Assembly (NCBI RefSeq): GCF_014237835.1
Contig: NZ_JACJVI010000022.1
Location: 1-64,000 of the forward strand
Origin: Rhizobium sp. AQ_MP
Lineage (GTDB): Bacteria; Pseudomonadota; Alphaproteobacteria; Rhizobiales; Rhizobiaceae
Direction: 5' to 3'
DNA length: 64,000 nucleotides
Notes under the pieces: generated by a model
Seen by the model: only the letters and a program-made list of their open reading frames with translations
Database searches by the model: none
What the model was told of the DNA's origin: nothing
In this document: positions 26,658 to 35,451 of the stretch, piece after piece
Layout: the number at the start of each line of letters is the position of its first letter
How positions within the stretch are numbered: the first letter of the stretch is position 1
Position numbers and translations under genes: made by a program

Positions 26658-28382
26658 TCAGGCTTGGCTGGTGGTTTCTGGAGTGATGCGCGGTACGGCC
26701 GCGAGAAGGTCGCGTGTGTGTTGCGCCTTGGGGGCAAGGGCAATATCGAGTGCAGGCCCCTCCTCGATTATACGGCCTTCATGCATCACGGCGATGCGGT
26801 CAGCATAGCTCGCAGCGGTCGACAGATCATGGGTGATCATCAGCACGGAAAGTCCGCCCTCCCGGCAAAGGCCGACGAGAAGGTCGAGAATGCCGCTGCG
26901 GATGGAGACGTCGAGCATGGATGTCGGCTCATCCGCAAGAATGAGCTTGGGCGAAAGGACGACCCCGGCAGCGATTGCCACGCGCTGGCGTTGCCCCCCG
27001 GACAGCTCGTGCGGATAGCGCCTCAGGAAATCGTCGACGGGCGTCAGCCCGACTCGCTCCAGCGCCTGGCGGACCAGCGACATCCGCTCGGCCCTGCTGC
27101 TGCCAATCCCATGGATTTCGAGCGGCTCCATCACGGTATCGACGACCCGGAAACGGCTATCGAGGGATTCGTAAGGGTCCTGATAGATCATCTGGATATC
27201 CCGGCGAACGCGGCGCAACGCCCGCCCCTTCAGGGCCGTGATGTCCTGGCCGTCGAAGAGGATACGGCCTGCGCTGGACGGCTGCATCCGCATGACGCTT
27301 TGCAGCGTTGACGTCTTGCCGCAACCCGAACGTCCGACAAGCGCAACGAGCTCGCCGGCCGCAACCGTCAGGTCCAGCCTCTTGACGACGGCGCGTGGCG
27401 CCGGTCGACGTCCCGTCACCATCTCACGGAAACTGGGGCGCTGCGCATAATCGACCGTCAGTCCGTCGATGGTAAGCAGCGGCATTCTCGGCGAGACCTG
27501 CACCGGCGGCAGCCCGGCGGCACCATCCTTCAGCCGGGTCTCAAAGCGTGGCGAAGCCTTGAGGAGCTCAGCCGTATAGGCATGGGTCGGCCGGTGAAAC
27601 AGGTCGGCGGTGGGCCCGGTTTCGACGGCGCGCCCGTTCAGCATCACCACCGCGCGCGTGCAGGCCTCCGCCACGACGCCGAGATCGTGGGTAACAAGGA
27701 TGACCCCGAGGTCCAGCTTGCGACTGAGATCGACCAGGAGATCCAGCACCTGCCGCTGCACCATCACATCGAGCGCCGTTGTCGGCTCGTCCGCCAGCAG
27801 CACCTTGGGCGAGCAGGCAAGCGCCATGGCGATCATCGCGCGCTGGCGCATGCCACCGGAAAATTCGTGCGCATAACTTGTCGCCTGGGCGGCCGGAATG
27901 CCCACCAATTCCAGGAGCTCCCCGACACGCTGGAGGCCGAACCGGCCGCGCGGCATGTCCTGCACTTCCATCGCCTCGGCGATCTGCCAGCCTATGCTGC
28001 GAACCGGGTTAAAGGCGTTCATCGCGCCTTGGAACACCATGGCAATGTCCTTCCAGCGATGCGGCGCGACCGAAGCCTCGCCGTCTGCCAGAATATTCCG
28101 TCCTTCCAGGAGTATGCGACCTGAAGCTTCGGCGGAGGAGGCCAGAAGCCCCATGCATGCGGATGCAATCGTCGTCTTGCCGGAGCCGGATTCGCCGATC
28201 AACCCCAGCCGCTCGCCAGGCATCAGATCGAAGGAGACATCATGCAGCACCTGGATGCGGGCGCGGCTTCCCGCGTCGCGGGCGCCGTACCAGACATTCA
28301 GCCTTTCGACCCGCAACAGTGGCTCGCGCCCCCCGGTCGGGGGTCCGGACAACGGGGAAAGGGAGGCAGGTGCAGCGTTCAT
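26658..28382 (-). CDS. Family-5 ABC importer, fused double ATPase
   Basis: 574 residues from ATG 28382, whose first bases overlap the upstream permease stop as ATGA. Two complete ATPase domains: the first with Walker A GESGSGKTTIA, signature FSGGMRQR, Walker B VLLADEPTTALD; the second with Walker A GRSGCGKTSTL, signature LSGGQRQR, Walker B LILADEPTSMLD. The frame is open 52 codons upstream of the chosen start, but that part lies inside the permease gene. It energises the two permeases encoded upstream. This is the second fused-ATPase family-5 system in the window and is only distantly similar to the one at 9845. Confidence 0.92.
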   Translation of the reverse strand: MNAAPASLSPLSGPPTGGREPLLRVERLNVWYGARDAGSRARIQVLHDVSFDLMPGERLGLIGESGSGKTTIASACMGLLASSAEASGRILLEGRNILADGEASVAPHRWKDIAMVFQGAMNAFNPVRSIGWQIAEAMEVQDMPRGRFGLQRVGELLELVGIPAAQATSYAHEFSGGMRQRAMIAMALACSPKVLLADEPTTALDVMVQRQVLDLLVDLSRKLDLGVILVTHDLGVVAEACTRAVVMLNGRAVETGPTADLFHRPTHAYTAELLKASPRFETRLKDGAAGLPPVQVSPRMPLLTIDGLTVDYAQRPSFREMVTGRRPAPRAVVKRLDLTVAAGELVALVGRSGCGKTSTLQSVMRMQPSSAGRILFDGQDITALKGRALRRVRRDIQMIYQDPYESLDSRFRVVDTVMEPLEIHGIGSSRAERMSLVRQALERVGLTPVDDFLRRYPHELSGGQRQRVAIAAGVVLSPKLILADEPTSMLDVSIRSGILDLLVGLCREGGLSVLMITHDLSTAASYADRIAVMHEGRIIEEGPALDIALAPKAQHTRDLLAAVPRITPETTSQA

Positions 28383-29281
28383 TGTCCATTCTCCCCGGAT
28401 GCGCGCAGCCGCCAGCTGCGGGTCGACAGATAGGAAACCGCTAGACGCGGATTGAGACTGTCCTCGATGGAGCGGCCAACGAGATAGCAGCCGATCACGA
28501 GCAGAGCGACTGCGGACCCGGCCGGCACGATGGCCCACCAGGCACCGGCACTGACTGCGGATCGGTTAAAGGCATGCTCCATGATTGTCCCCCACGTCAC
28601 CACGTTGGAATCCGAAAGACCCAGGAAGGCGAGTGCGGTTTCGTTGAAGATCGCCACCGTGATGGCCAGCACCCAGTTGGCGGCCAGCAACGGGCCGATC
28701 TGCGGCAGAATGTGGCGAAGGATGATGTGCAGATGGCCTGCGCCATTGGCTTCCGCCCGCCGCACGAAGACGCGCTCACGCATGGACTTGACCTGGGAGC
28801 GGATCAGCCGCGCCACGGATGTCCACATCAAAAGACCGATGACGAGAACGACGTGATCGATCGACGGACTCCAGACCGATGCCACGACGATCATCAGCAC
28901 GATCTGCGGAATGACGAGCAAGTAGTCGGTGATGGCCATCAGGATGGCATCGACGATGCCGCCGAAATAGCCGGCAAGGATGCCGACGAGTGCCCCGACG
29001 CAGATCGCGATCAGGCTGGCTGAAACGCCAACCATGATGGAGATGCGTCCGCCATAGATAGTGAGACTGAACACATCGATGCCGCCATCGTCGCAACCAA
29101 ACCAATGGGCTGCCGACGGCGCTTCGAACACGCCGCAGCTCGGTTCGAAGATCGAATAGGGAATGATCCATGGTGCGCCGATCGTCAGCAAGGCAAAGCC
29201 CGACAGGATCATCGCCCCGACCAGAAGGCCGGGCCTGTCGATCAGCCAGAGGAAGGATCGGGAAACACGCTTGGCGCTCAT
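28379..29281 (-). CDS. Family-5 ABC importer permease, DppC-like
   Basis: 300 residues from ATG 29281 (GGGAG ahead at about 8 nt); the longer frame upstream is a reading-frame shadow of the DppB-like gene. First helix at about 18-40. The family periplasmic motif is replaced by HWFGCDDGGIDVFSLTIYGG, an unusual form of the GTD-LGRD segment. The EAA loop reads SMRERVFVRRAEANGAGHLHIILRHILPQIGPL, in which the family's usual AAR is RAEAN. Six helices are expected. It forms the channel with the DppB-like subunit encoded 13 bp upstream. Confidence 0.91.
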   Translation of the reverse strand: MSAKRVSRSFLWLIDRPGLLVGAMILSGFALLTIGAPWIIPYSIFEPSCGVFEAPSAAHWFGCDDGGIDVFSLTIYGGRISIMVGVSASLIAICVGALVGILAGYFGGIVDAILMAITDYLLVIPQIVLMIVVASVWSPSIDHVVLVIGLLMWTSVARLIRSQVKSMRERVFVRRAEANGAGHLHIILRHILPQIGPLLAANWVLAITVAIFNETALAFLGLSDSNVVTWGTIMEHAFNRSAVSAGAWWAIVPAGSAVALLVIGCYLVGRSIEDSLNPRLAVSYLSTRSWRLRASGENGQ

Positions 29282-29294
29282 GATGGTTTCTCCC

Positions 29295-30257
29295 TCAGGC
29301 CCGTACGCGCGGATCGAGCACGAAGTGCAGAAGATCGGCGCCAAGATTGAGCAGGGTGACCACGACGGTAATGGCGAGGAAGCCGCCCTGCAGCATCGGA
29401 TAGTCGCGGTTGAGCACCGCATCGTAGAGCGTGCGCCCGATGCCCGGCCAGGAGAAGATGACCTCCACCAGGATGGCGCCGGACACGATCGAGCCGAGCG
29501 AGAGTGCCGACATGGTGACGATCGGCAGAAGCGCATTGCGCAGCGCGTGCTTGAGGATGATGCGCCGACGTGGCACACCCTTGGCCCGCGCCGTCAGGAT
29601 GTAATCCTCGCCCAGCGTCTCCAGCATGGACGAGCGGGTGATGAGGGCGTTTTCCGCAAAGAGTGTCAAAACGAGGGTCGCGACAGGAAGAACCATGTGC
29701 CGGAGCCGGTCCTCAAGCACGGGCCACCAGCCGTCTTCCATCAGGAAGGGGTCAGCCATGCCCGCCGCCGGAAGCATACCGGAAAAGAAGATCACCATTA
29801 TCAGCCCAAGAAACTGGGTCGGGAAGGCATAGGCCAACACCGCCGAGCCCGTCAGGAGATGGTCGATCGGCCCATTGCGGCGCGTTGCGGCAATCGTGCC
29901 GACGACAAGACCGAGCGCCAGCGCCAGCACGACGCCGGTCGCGACCATGGGAATGGTATTAGAGAAGGCTTCCAGCAGATTATCGAAAACCGGCTGCCGG
30001 TTGGCATAGGAAATGCCGAGATTGCCGTGCGCCATTTCGCGCAGATAGATCAGAAACTGGTCGAAGATCGGCTTGTCCAGCCCGAACTTGATCTCAAGCG
30101 CCTTACGCATCTCGGCCGAGGCATTCGGAATGCGCGAAATATGCGTCACGGCATTGCCCGGCAATACCCGGAACAGTAGAAAATTCAGGGTAACAGCCAC
30201 AAGGATCGTTACCGCCGCCGCGACGAGGCGCCGCGCCACATAGGCAAGGCTGAGCAA
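29295..30257 (-). CDS. Family-5 ABC importer permease, DppB-like
   Basis: 320 residues. N-terminal membrane helix with the family segment LNFLLFRVLPGNAV, the ectodomain signature LDKPIFDQFLIYLREMAHGNLGISY, an EAA loop ending GEDYILTARAKGVPRRRIILKHALRNALLPI, and C-terminal HFVLDPRVRA. It is the promoter-proximal gene of the minus-strand transporter unit (DppB-DppC-ATPase), transcribed divergently from the solute-binding protein gene. Splitting the binding protein onto the opposite strand is uncommon but places both units under the repeats at 30279-30304. Confidence 0.92.
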   Translation of the reverse strand: MLSLAYVARRLVAAAVTILVAVTLNFLLFRVLPGNAVTHISRIPNASAEMRKALEIKFGLDKPIFDQFLIYLREMAHGNLGISYANRQPVFDNLLEAFSNTIPMVATGVVLALALGLVVGTIAATRRNGPIDHLLTGSAVLAYAFPTQFLGLIMVIFFSGMLPAAGMADPFLMEDGWWPVLEDRLRHMVLPVATLVLTLFAENALITRSSMLETLGEDYILTARAKGVPRRRIILKHALRNALLPIVTMSALSLGSIVSGAILVEVIFSWPGIGRTLYDAVLNRDYPMLQGGFLAITVVVTLLNLGADLLHFVLDPRVRA

Positions 30258-30278
30258 AGGCCCTCTCCCTCGTTCTAT

Positions 30279-30304
30279 TGACTCATTCTAGTCAGTATAA
30301 TAAG
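30279..30304. promoter_or_regulatory. Candidate operator in the divergent importer promoter
   Basis: An inverted repeat TGACT-CATTCT-AGTCA (30279-30294) runs into GTATAATAAG (30295-30304), which resembles the right half of the palindrome at 26593. It lies 22 bp ahead of the DppB-like start and 132 bp ahead of the binding protein start, so it could control both directions. Confidence 0.45.
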
Positions 30305-30435
30305 CATAATGAAAGCAAGTCAAGCCACGTCGCGAGGCCTGCGTCCCGGCATGGCACCTTAGAAAGCGGCCAGCATCGCCACGGCGCCCTAGAGACTATA
30401 AGATGACAAATTAAGGCAACAAAAAGAGGGATCCC

Positions 30436-32103
30436 ATGACATCGTCAGCTTCATTCTCCCGCGGCCGGTTTGGAAGGCTCAAAACCCTGATGGGCGCTGC
30501 TGTCTTCGCCTTTGCGACGACCGTCAGCCTTCCGACGGCTGGGGCCTTTGCAGCCGAGGTGCTGCGCATCGGCATCAGCCAGCCGATCGATTCCCTCAAC
30601 CCCTTCGTGGCCAGCTCCGATTACAGCAGTATCGCTTATCAATATGGCTACCCATTCCTCACGGTTTATGATGCCAAGCTGAAGATCGTCCCCTATTTCG
30701 CGACGGACTGGACGGCCTCCGCGGATGGGTCGGTCTGGACCTTTCACACCAGGAAGGACGCCCGGTGGTCGGACGGTGAACCGCTGACGGCGAGGGATGC
30801 GGCTTTCACTTATTCGATGATTGTCAAATACCGGGAAAGCACGACCGGCAAGTTTGCAGGCTGGCTGAGCCACCTGAAGAGTGCCGAGGCCACCGACGAC
30901 ACGACGCTGGTGCTGACCTATGACGGCCCGGCCGGCGACGTGCCGGTAAAGATGCAGGCCGTACCCATCCTGCCGGCGCATGTCTGGTCGGAGGTCGCCG
31001 GCGAAGACGGATCGGAGATCGACAGCTTCGAGAACGCGGCCCCCTGGGTGTCCGGCGGCCCTTTCATGCTCTCGGGCTACAAGAAGAACCAGCTCGCATT
31101 GTTCAAGGCCAATCCCAACTGGTGGGGAGAGACCAAGCCGAAGATCGGCGGCTTCGGCCTGCAGATGTTTGCCAACAGCGATACGATGGTCTCGGCGTTG
31201 ACCTCCGGCCAGTTGGACATGGTCGGCCAGACGATTTCGCCAACGGCGGTGGATTCGCTGAAAGCCGCCGGCATGGTGATCGAATCCGCACCGAGCACCG
31301 GTTTCCACGAGATGATCGTCAACACCAATCCGGAAAAGACCAATCATAGAGAGCTTTTGAACCCGAAAGTCCGCGAAGCCCTCGAACTTGGCATCGACCG
31401 CGAGGCCATCGTCAAGCAGGTTTGGCTCGGCTTTGCCGAACCGGGCACCACGATCGTCGCACCCGCCACCGGTTGGCATGACGAGTCGATCGCCTCCGTC
31501 GGCTACGACCTCGACAAGGCCAATGCCATTCTCGACGAACTCGGCTACTCCAAGGGTGCCGATGGCATTCGTGTAGCAGAGGGTGTGCCGATGGACTACG
31601 AGGTTATCTTTCCGACCGAAGTAGCCGGCGCAGGCGACCGCACCTTCAAGATCATCCAGGCAAGCTACGAAAAACTTGGCATTCGCCTTGTCCAGCGCAA
31701 GATGGACTCCGATGCGGCCAATGCCGCGATCATGGGCGAAGACCAGAACTACAGAAATTTCGACATCGCCATGTGGCTGTGGGTGCCGCCGCTCGATCCG
31801 GATTTCATTCTGAGCGTGCTGACCTGCGGCCAGCGGCGCAACAACAGTGACAGCGGTTATTGCAACCCTGACTACGACACGCTCTACCTCAAGCAGGCGC
31901 AACTGAGTGATCGAGCCGAGCGTGCCAAGGTGATCAACGAAATGCAGGCCATTGCCTATCGTGACCGGCCCTATATCGTCATCGTCTATCCCCAGACCCT
32001 GGAAGCCCATGATCCGGCCTGGAAGGGTTTCGTCCCCTCGCCAATGGTCGGCTCGGTCAACAACCTCTCGGTCGACACGCTTCTGAACGTTCACAAGGAG
32101 TAA
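30436..32103 (+). CDS. Family-5 periplasmic solute-binding protein
   Basis: 555 residues with GAGGG 5 nt before the start. A long n-region with several Arg precedes a hydrophobic core (MGAAVFAFATTV) and a cleavage site after AFA, at about residue 38. Mature features are VLRIGISQPIDSLNPFV, the family-5 segment SVWTFHTRKDARWSDGEPLTARDAAFTYSMI, and PKVREALELGIDREAIV. It should deliver the ligand to the transporter encoded on the opposite strand. Downstream on the same strand are two peptidase-type hydrolases, suggesting the ligand contains a peptide or an amide or ester bond. Confidence 0.92.
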   Translation: MTSSASFSRGRFGRLKTLMGAAVFAFATTVSLPTAGAFAAEVLRIGISQPIDSLNPFVASSDYSSIAYQYGYPFLTVYDAKLKIVPYFATDWTASADGSVWTFHTRKDARWSDGEPLTARDAAFTYSMIVKYRESTTGKFAGWLSHLKSAEATDDTTLVLTYDGPAGDVPVKMQAVPILPAHVWSEVAGEDGSEIDSFENAAPWVSGGPFMLSGYKKNQLALFKANPNWWGETKPKIGGFGLQMFANSDTMVSALTSGQLDMVGQTISPTAVDSLKAAGMVIESAPSTGFHEMIVNTNPEKTNHRELLNPKVREALELGIDREAIVKQVWLGFAEPGTTIVAPATGWHDESIASVGYDLDKANAILDELGYSKGADGIRVAEGVPMDYEVIFPTEVAGAGDRTFKIIQASYEKLGIRLVQRKMDSDAANAAIMGEDQNYRNFDIAMWLWVPPLDPDFILSVLTCGQRRNNSDSGYCNPDYDTLYLKQAQLSDRAERAKVINEMQAIAYRDRPYIVIVYPQTLEAHDPAWKGFVPSPMVGSVNNLSVDTLLNVHKE

Positions 32104-32109
32104 GCATCG

Positions 32110-33495
32110 GTGCACCTCACCATCGAAACGGCCGATGACAGCATCGGTGTGGCCGATGCGCTGCTCGCCGCCCCCTCGGGGGCGGCTTCGATCCGCGCCA
32201 CCGGTCTCTTGCCGGATGCCGGCAAAGTCGATGCCGCTCTCGTGCTTACTCCGAGCGGCACCCGCCAGCGGCTATTCAGTGTCGGGATCGATGCTGACAG
32301 TGCCTCCGCACTTTATCGCGACTGCGGGCTGCGTCTGGGTCGCCTGACCGCTGACGAGACGGCGCTGACCGTGGACCTGCGGCATCTGCCACGCCTGAAG
32401 CCGGAAGCCATGACAGCGCTATGCGAGGGCATCGCGCTCGGCTGCTTCCGACCGCAGAAAGCGTCCGGCCCGGCTCTGCGTTTTTTTCTGTCTCCGGAAG
32501 TTGATCTGACCGCCCATACGAAAGCGGCCGAGACCGCGGCGATCCTTGCCCACTGGACCAACTGGGCGCGCGATCTTGTCGAGCGCCCCGCCGGCGAGCT
32601 TCGCCCGGACGATCTTGCCACGGAGGTTGCGGCGCAGGCCGCCGCGCTCGACATCGCAGCGGAGATCTGGGACGCGCAACGCCTAGAAGCCGAGGGCTTC
32701 GGCGCAACGCTCGGCGTCGGCCGTGGCTCGGACGCCAGCCCGCGCCTCGTGGTGCTGCGCACCGGCAAGAGCGACCATCCGCTCGGCCTTGCCGGCAAGG
32801 GCGTCACCTTCGATACGGGCGGCCTCAATCTCAAACGCGACCTTGAGGAAATCGGCTATATGAAGAGCGACATGGCCGGTGCTGCCGCCGTGGCCGGCGC
32901 ACTCTTCGCCGCCGTGGCGCTGAAGCGCGCGCCGGCGGTGATTGCCGTCCTGCCCATGGTGGAGAACATGCCCTCCGGCCGGGCGCTGCGGCCGGGCGAC
33001 CGGGTCCGCCATCCCGATGCCAGCACGACGGAGGTCGTCGATACCGATTGCGAGGGCCGCCTGCTGCTTGCCGATGCACTGGCCTTTCTTGCCCGGCAGA
33101 AGGTCCGCGCCCTCATCGATGTCGGTACGCTCAGCGATGGCGGCGGTGTCGGCGGGGAAATGTGGGGCCTCTGGTCGAACAACGCTCAGTTCGCAGACCG
33201 CGTGACCCGCGCTGGCGCCCTTGCCGGTGATCCCGGCTGGCATCTGCCGCTGCGCCTCGAGCGTGACACGATGCTTGCCTCCCGCATCGCCGATCGCCGC
33301 AACACGCTGGTCGGCGAACCCGATACCGGGCAGGTGGCCGCCTGCTATCTCGATCAGTTCACCGCGGGAATCCCGTGGGTCCATATCGACAATGGCTCCA
33401 ACGCCTATCTGCTGAGGGACACCGGTCCGTGGCCGGAAGGGGCGACCGGCGCGCCGCTACGGGCATTGATCCGGCTTCTGTGCGACGAGGCCTGA
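32110..33495 (+). CDS. M17-family leucyl aminopeptidase-like metallopeptidase
   Basis: 461 residues from a GTG start with AGGAG about 10 nt upstream. The catalytic C-terminal domain has the M17 core: GKGVTFDTGGLNLKRD (Lys and Asp metal ligands), MKSDMAGAAAVAGAL (Asp ligand), and DTDCEGRLLLADAL in place of the canonical NTDAEGRL. All metal-binding Asp/Glu/Lys positions are kept; the Asn to Asp and Ala to Cys changes flank them. No signal peptide, so it works in the cytoplasm, releasing N-terminal residues from peptides. It lies 6 bp after the binding protein gene and its stop overlaps the next start, so the three are one operon. Its role is probably to open the imported compound. Confidence 0.88.
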   Translation: MHLTIETADDSIGVADALLAAPSGAASIRATGLLPDAGKVDAALVLTPSGTRQRLFSVGIDADSASALYRDCGLRLGRLTADETALTVDLRHLPRLKPEAMTALCEGIALGCFRPQKASGPALRFFLSPEVDLTAHTKAAETAAILAHWTNWARDLVERPAGELRPDDLATEVAAQAAALDIAAEIWDAQRLEAEGFGATLGVGRGSDASPRLVVLRTGKSDHPLGLAGKGVTFDTGGLNLKRDLEEIGYMKSDMAGAAAVAGALFAAVALKRAPAVIAVLPMVENMPSGRALRPGDRVRHPDASTTEVVDTDCEGRLLLADALAFLARQKVRALIDVGTLSDGGGVGGEMWGLWSNNAQFADRVTRAGALAGDPGWHLPLRLERDTMLASRIADRRNTLVGEPDTGQVAACYLDQFTAGIPWVHIDNGSNAYLLRDTGPWPEGATGAPLRALIRLLCDEA

Positions 33496-35177
33496 TGTCC
33501 CTCACCGATTTTTCCCATGGTCCGCTACTCGAGACGCTGGCCGCAACCTATGCAAAGCTGCCGGGCCAGTGGCCCCTCACTGGCGGCATTGTCGGCGTGG
33601 TCACCGCAGACGGGATGGCAGCGCACCTGCCCTTCGGCCGCGATTTCGACGGTCGGGAGATCACGGCGCGCACGCCCTTTCTGATCGGGTCGATCAGCAA
33701 GTTCTTCACTGGCCTGATGCTGTCAGCCCTGATGGAAGAAGGCCGCCTGACGCCGGACGACAGGGCCTCGTCCATCCTTCCATGGCTGGCGATCGGCTCG
33801 GACCATGGCGAACCGACACTGCGCCACCTTCTGCACCACACGGCCGGCCTCGTGAAGGGGGCGGATGATCCGCCGGACGAGTTGGCCCAGGTCTTCAGCC
33901 TGCGCGACAGCCTGACGGCCAGCCCGCCCGGCAGCTTCTTCCACTATTCCAACCTCGGCTACAACATCCTTGGCCTCATCATCACAGCCCTTGCCAGCCG
34001 CCACGCCACCGATCACGCCGCGGCCACGCTCCTCGCCCCCCTAGGCATGGTGGATGGCAGCGCCCGGCTGGACACCGCCATCCGCACCCGCGTCGCCACC
34101 GGCAGCCAGCCGGCTCGCGACGACATTCCCTGGCGCCCGGGCCTCACTCTGGCCGCCGCACCCTGGGTGGAGGCCGAAGGCGGCGACGGCAGCATCGCCG
34201 CCTCCAGCCGGGACATGACGCGGCTGATGACGGCGCTTTTGAATGACGGCCGGATAGACGGGGTTGAGGCCATCGCCCCAGCCGTGCTCGAGCGTGCCAC
34301 GACCGACCTCGCCCATGCGGGCGAAGGTGGCGTCGAGGATTTCGGAGGTTTGCCAGTCGGTGAAAGCCGCTATGGCTACGGCATCAATGTCGAAACGACC
34401 GGCGGCAACCAATGCTTGAGCCATGGCGGCGGCATGATCGGCCACTCGAGCTTCATGCTCATCGATCGTACGGCCGGCCTCGGTATCATCGTCTTGACTA
34501 ACGCCAATGGCTGCTATGCCGCCGGCGAGACGCTGGCCCGCCACGTCCATGCGGCCCTGTTGCACGGCCAGCCGCTTGCCGGCCGTCTCGATCTCGTCTT
34601 CGGCACCGATTGCGCCACCTATAATGAGGCCATGGTCGGCCGCTTCGTCTCCGCTGCCGGCCCTGACGACGGCCCGCAGTCGATCGACATCGCCGTGGCG
34701 GAAGGACGCCTGATGCTCACGGCCGATGGGGCCAGCGGTGCCGTCTATCGCGGCTGGGGCTCGCGCCTCACGACCGACCATCCGGCCATGGAGCGCTTCC
34801 ACCTCAGCTTCGACCGTCTAAGCCGCACATGGAGCTTCGGTGGGCGGCTCTACCGGCCGGTCGGCGCGGCCCATGCCCTTCCGGCGACAACGCCGCACCC
34901 GCAGCACGCCGCCCTCGTCGGCCGATATCGCAGCTATTCCCCGTGGTGCCCCACATTCCGCATCGTGCTACGCGAGGGCCGTCCCTTTCTGATTTCGCCG
35001 GGCGGGGTGGAGGGACCCGATCCCGATATGGAACTCGTCCCGATCGGCGAGAACCTGTTCCGCATTGGCGCCGATCCGCGCCTGCCCGAACGGCTGCGGA
35101 TCGCCGCGACCTGCGACGGCCGCCCTGTCACCGTCTACCGCGACAGTTGCCGCTATTCCCGCATGTCGCTGGGCTAG
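33495..35177 (+). CDS. Serine hydrolase, class C beta-lactamase fold, cytoplasmic
   Basis: 560 residues starting at ATG 33495, overlapping the M17 stop as TGATG. The serine beta-lactamase/penicillin-binding fold is shown by S-I-S-K (Ser66, Lys69), Y-S-N (Tyr151), and HGG near residue 312 in place of KTG. The first 380 residues form the catalytic domain; the remaining 180 are a beta-rich C-terminal domain as in D-aminopeptidases and esterases of this family. No signal peptide is present, which argues against a role in antibiotic defence or cell wall synthesis. Working with the M17 enzyme on an imported D-amino acid peptide, amide or ester is the best guess. Confidence 0.87.
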   Translation: MSLTDFSHGPLLETLAATYAKLPGQWPLTGGIVGVVTADGMAAHLPFGRDFDGREITARTPFLIGSISKFFTGLMLSALMEEGRLTPDDRASSILPWLAIGSDHGEPTLRHLLHHTAGLVKGADDPPDELAQVFSLRDSLTASPPGSFFHYSNLGYNILGLIITALASRHATDHAAATLLAPLGMVDGSARLDTAIRTRVATGSQPARDDIPWRPGLTLAAAPWVEAEGGDGSIAASSRDMTRLMTALLNDGRIDGVEAIAPAVLERATTDLAHAGEGGVEDFGGLPVGESRYGYGINVETTGGNQCLSHGGGMIGHSSFMLIDRTAGLGIIVLTNANGCYAAGETLARHVHAALLHGQPLAGRLDLVFGTDCATYNEAMVGRFVSAAGPDDGPQSIDIAVAEGRLMLTADGASGAVYRGWGSRLTTDHPAMERFHLSFDRLSRTWSFGGRLYRPVGAAHALPATTPHPQHAALVGRYRSYSPWCPTFRIVLREGRPFLISPGGVEGPDPDMELVPIGENLFRIGADPRLPERLRIAATCDGRPVTVYRDSCRYSRMSLG

Positions 35178-35219
35178 GACGAGAGCCCTGCTCGCCGTGG
35201 TCGGGCGGCACTCTAGATC

Positions 35220-35265
35220 CGGGCAAAGGTTATGGTCGCGGCCTGCGCGGCCTTGCCCGGTTTTG
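35220..35265 (+). terminator. Probable terminator after the serine hydrolase gene
   Basis: A long GC-rich hairpin begins with GGGCAAAGG near 35221 and closes with CCTTGCCC near 35251-35258, with an inner GGCC pairing. It is followed by GGTTTTG. It stands 43 bp after the stop of the binding protein-M17-hydrolase operon. Confidence 0.5.
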
Positions 35266-35270
35266 TGGCG

Positions 35271-35366
35271 TACAAACGCAAAACCGCCCCCGGTTATGCG
35301 GAGGCGGTAATTGATTTATACTCGAACTGGTTGCGGGACCTGATTGCACAGAGACTTGCATAAAGA
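35271..35366. repeat. Structured dispersed element, copy A
   Basis: A hairpin at 35283-35308 (ACCGCC, inner CCG, loop GTTATG, CGG, then GGCGGT) is followed after 19 bp by a conserved block at 35328-35364 that matches copy B (54732-54769) with only a handful of differences. An A-rich leader precedes the hairpin in both copies. Read on the minus strand, the block ends in CCCGCAACCA, like a tRNA acceptor end, but no cloverleaf forms. It may be a small RNA, a MITE-like repeat or a terminator family. Confidence 0.65.
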
Positions 35367-35451
35367 CCGCGTCGAGAGGGCCGAAGCTAGTCTTTTGCGG
35401 AACAAGTACGATTATGGATCCTACGCTGGGAGACCTAAAGGCCCAACAACC

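Noticed and set aside
30451..32115. 554-codon minus-strand open frame
   Set aside because: It is antisense to the family-5 binding protein gene, which has a signal peptide and family motifs. GC-rich codon use keeps the opposite frame open, and the protein matches nothing.
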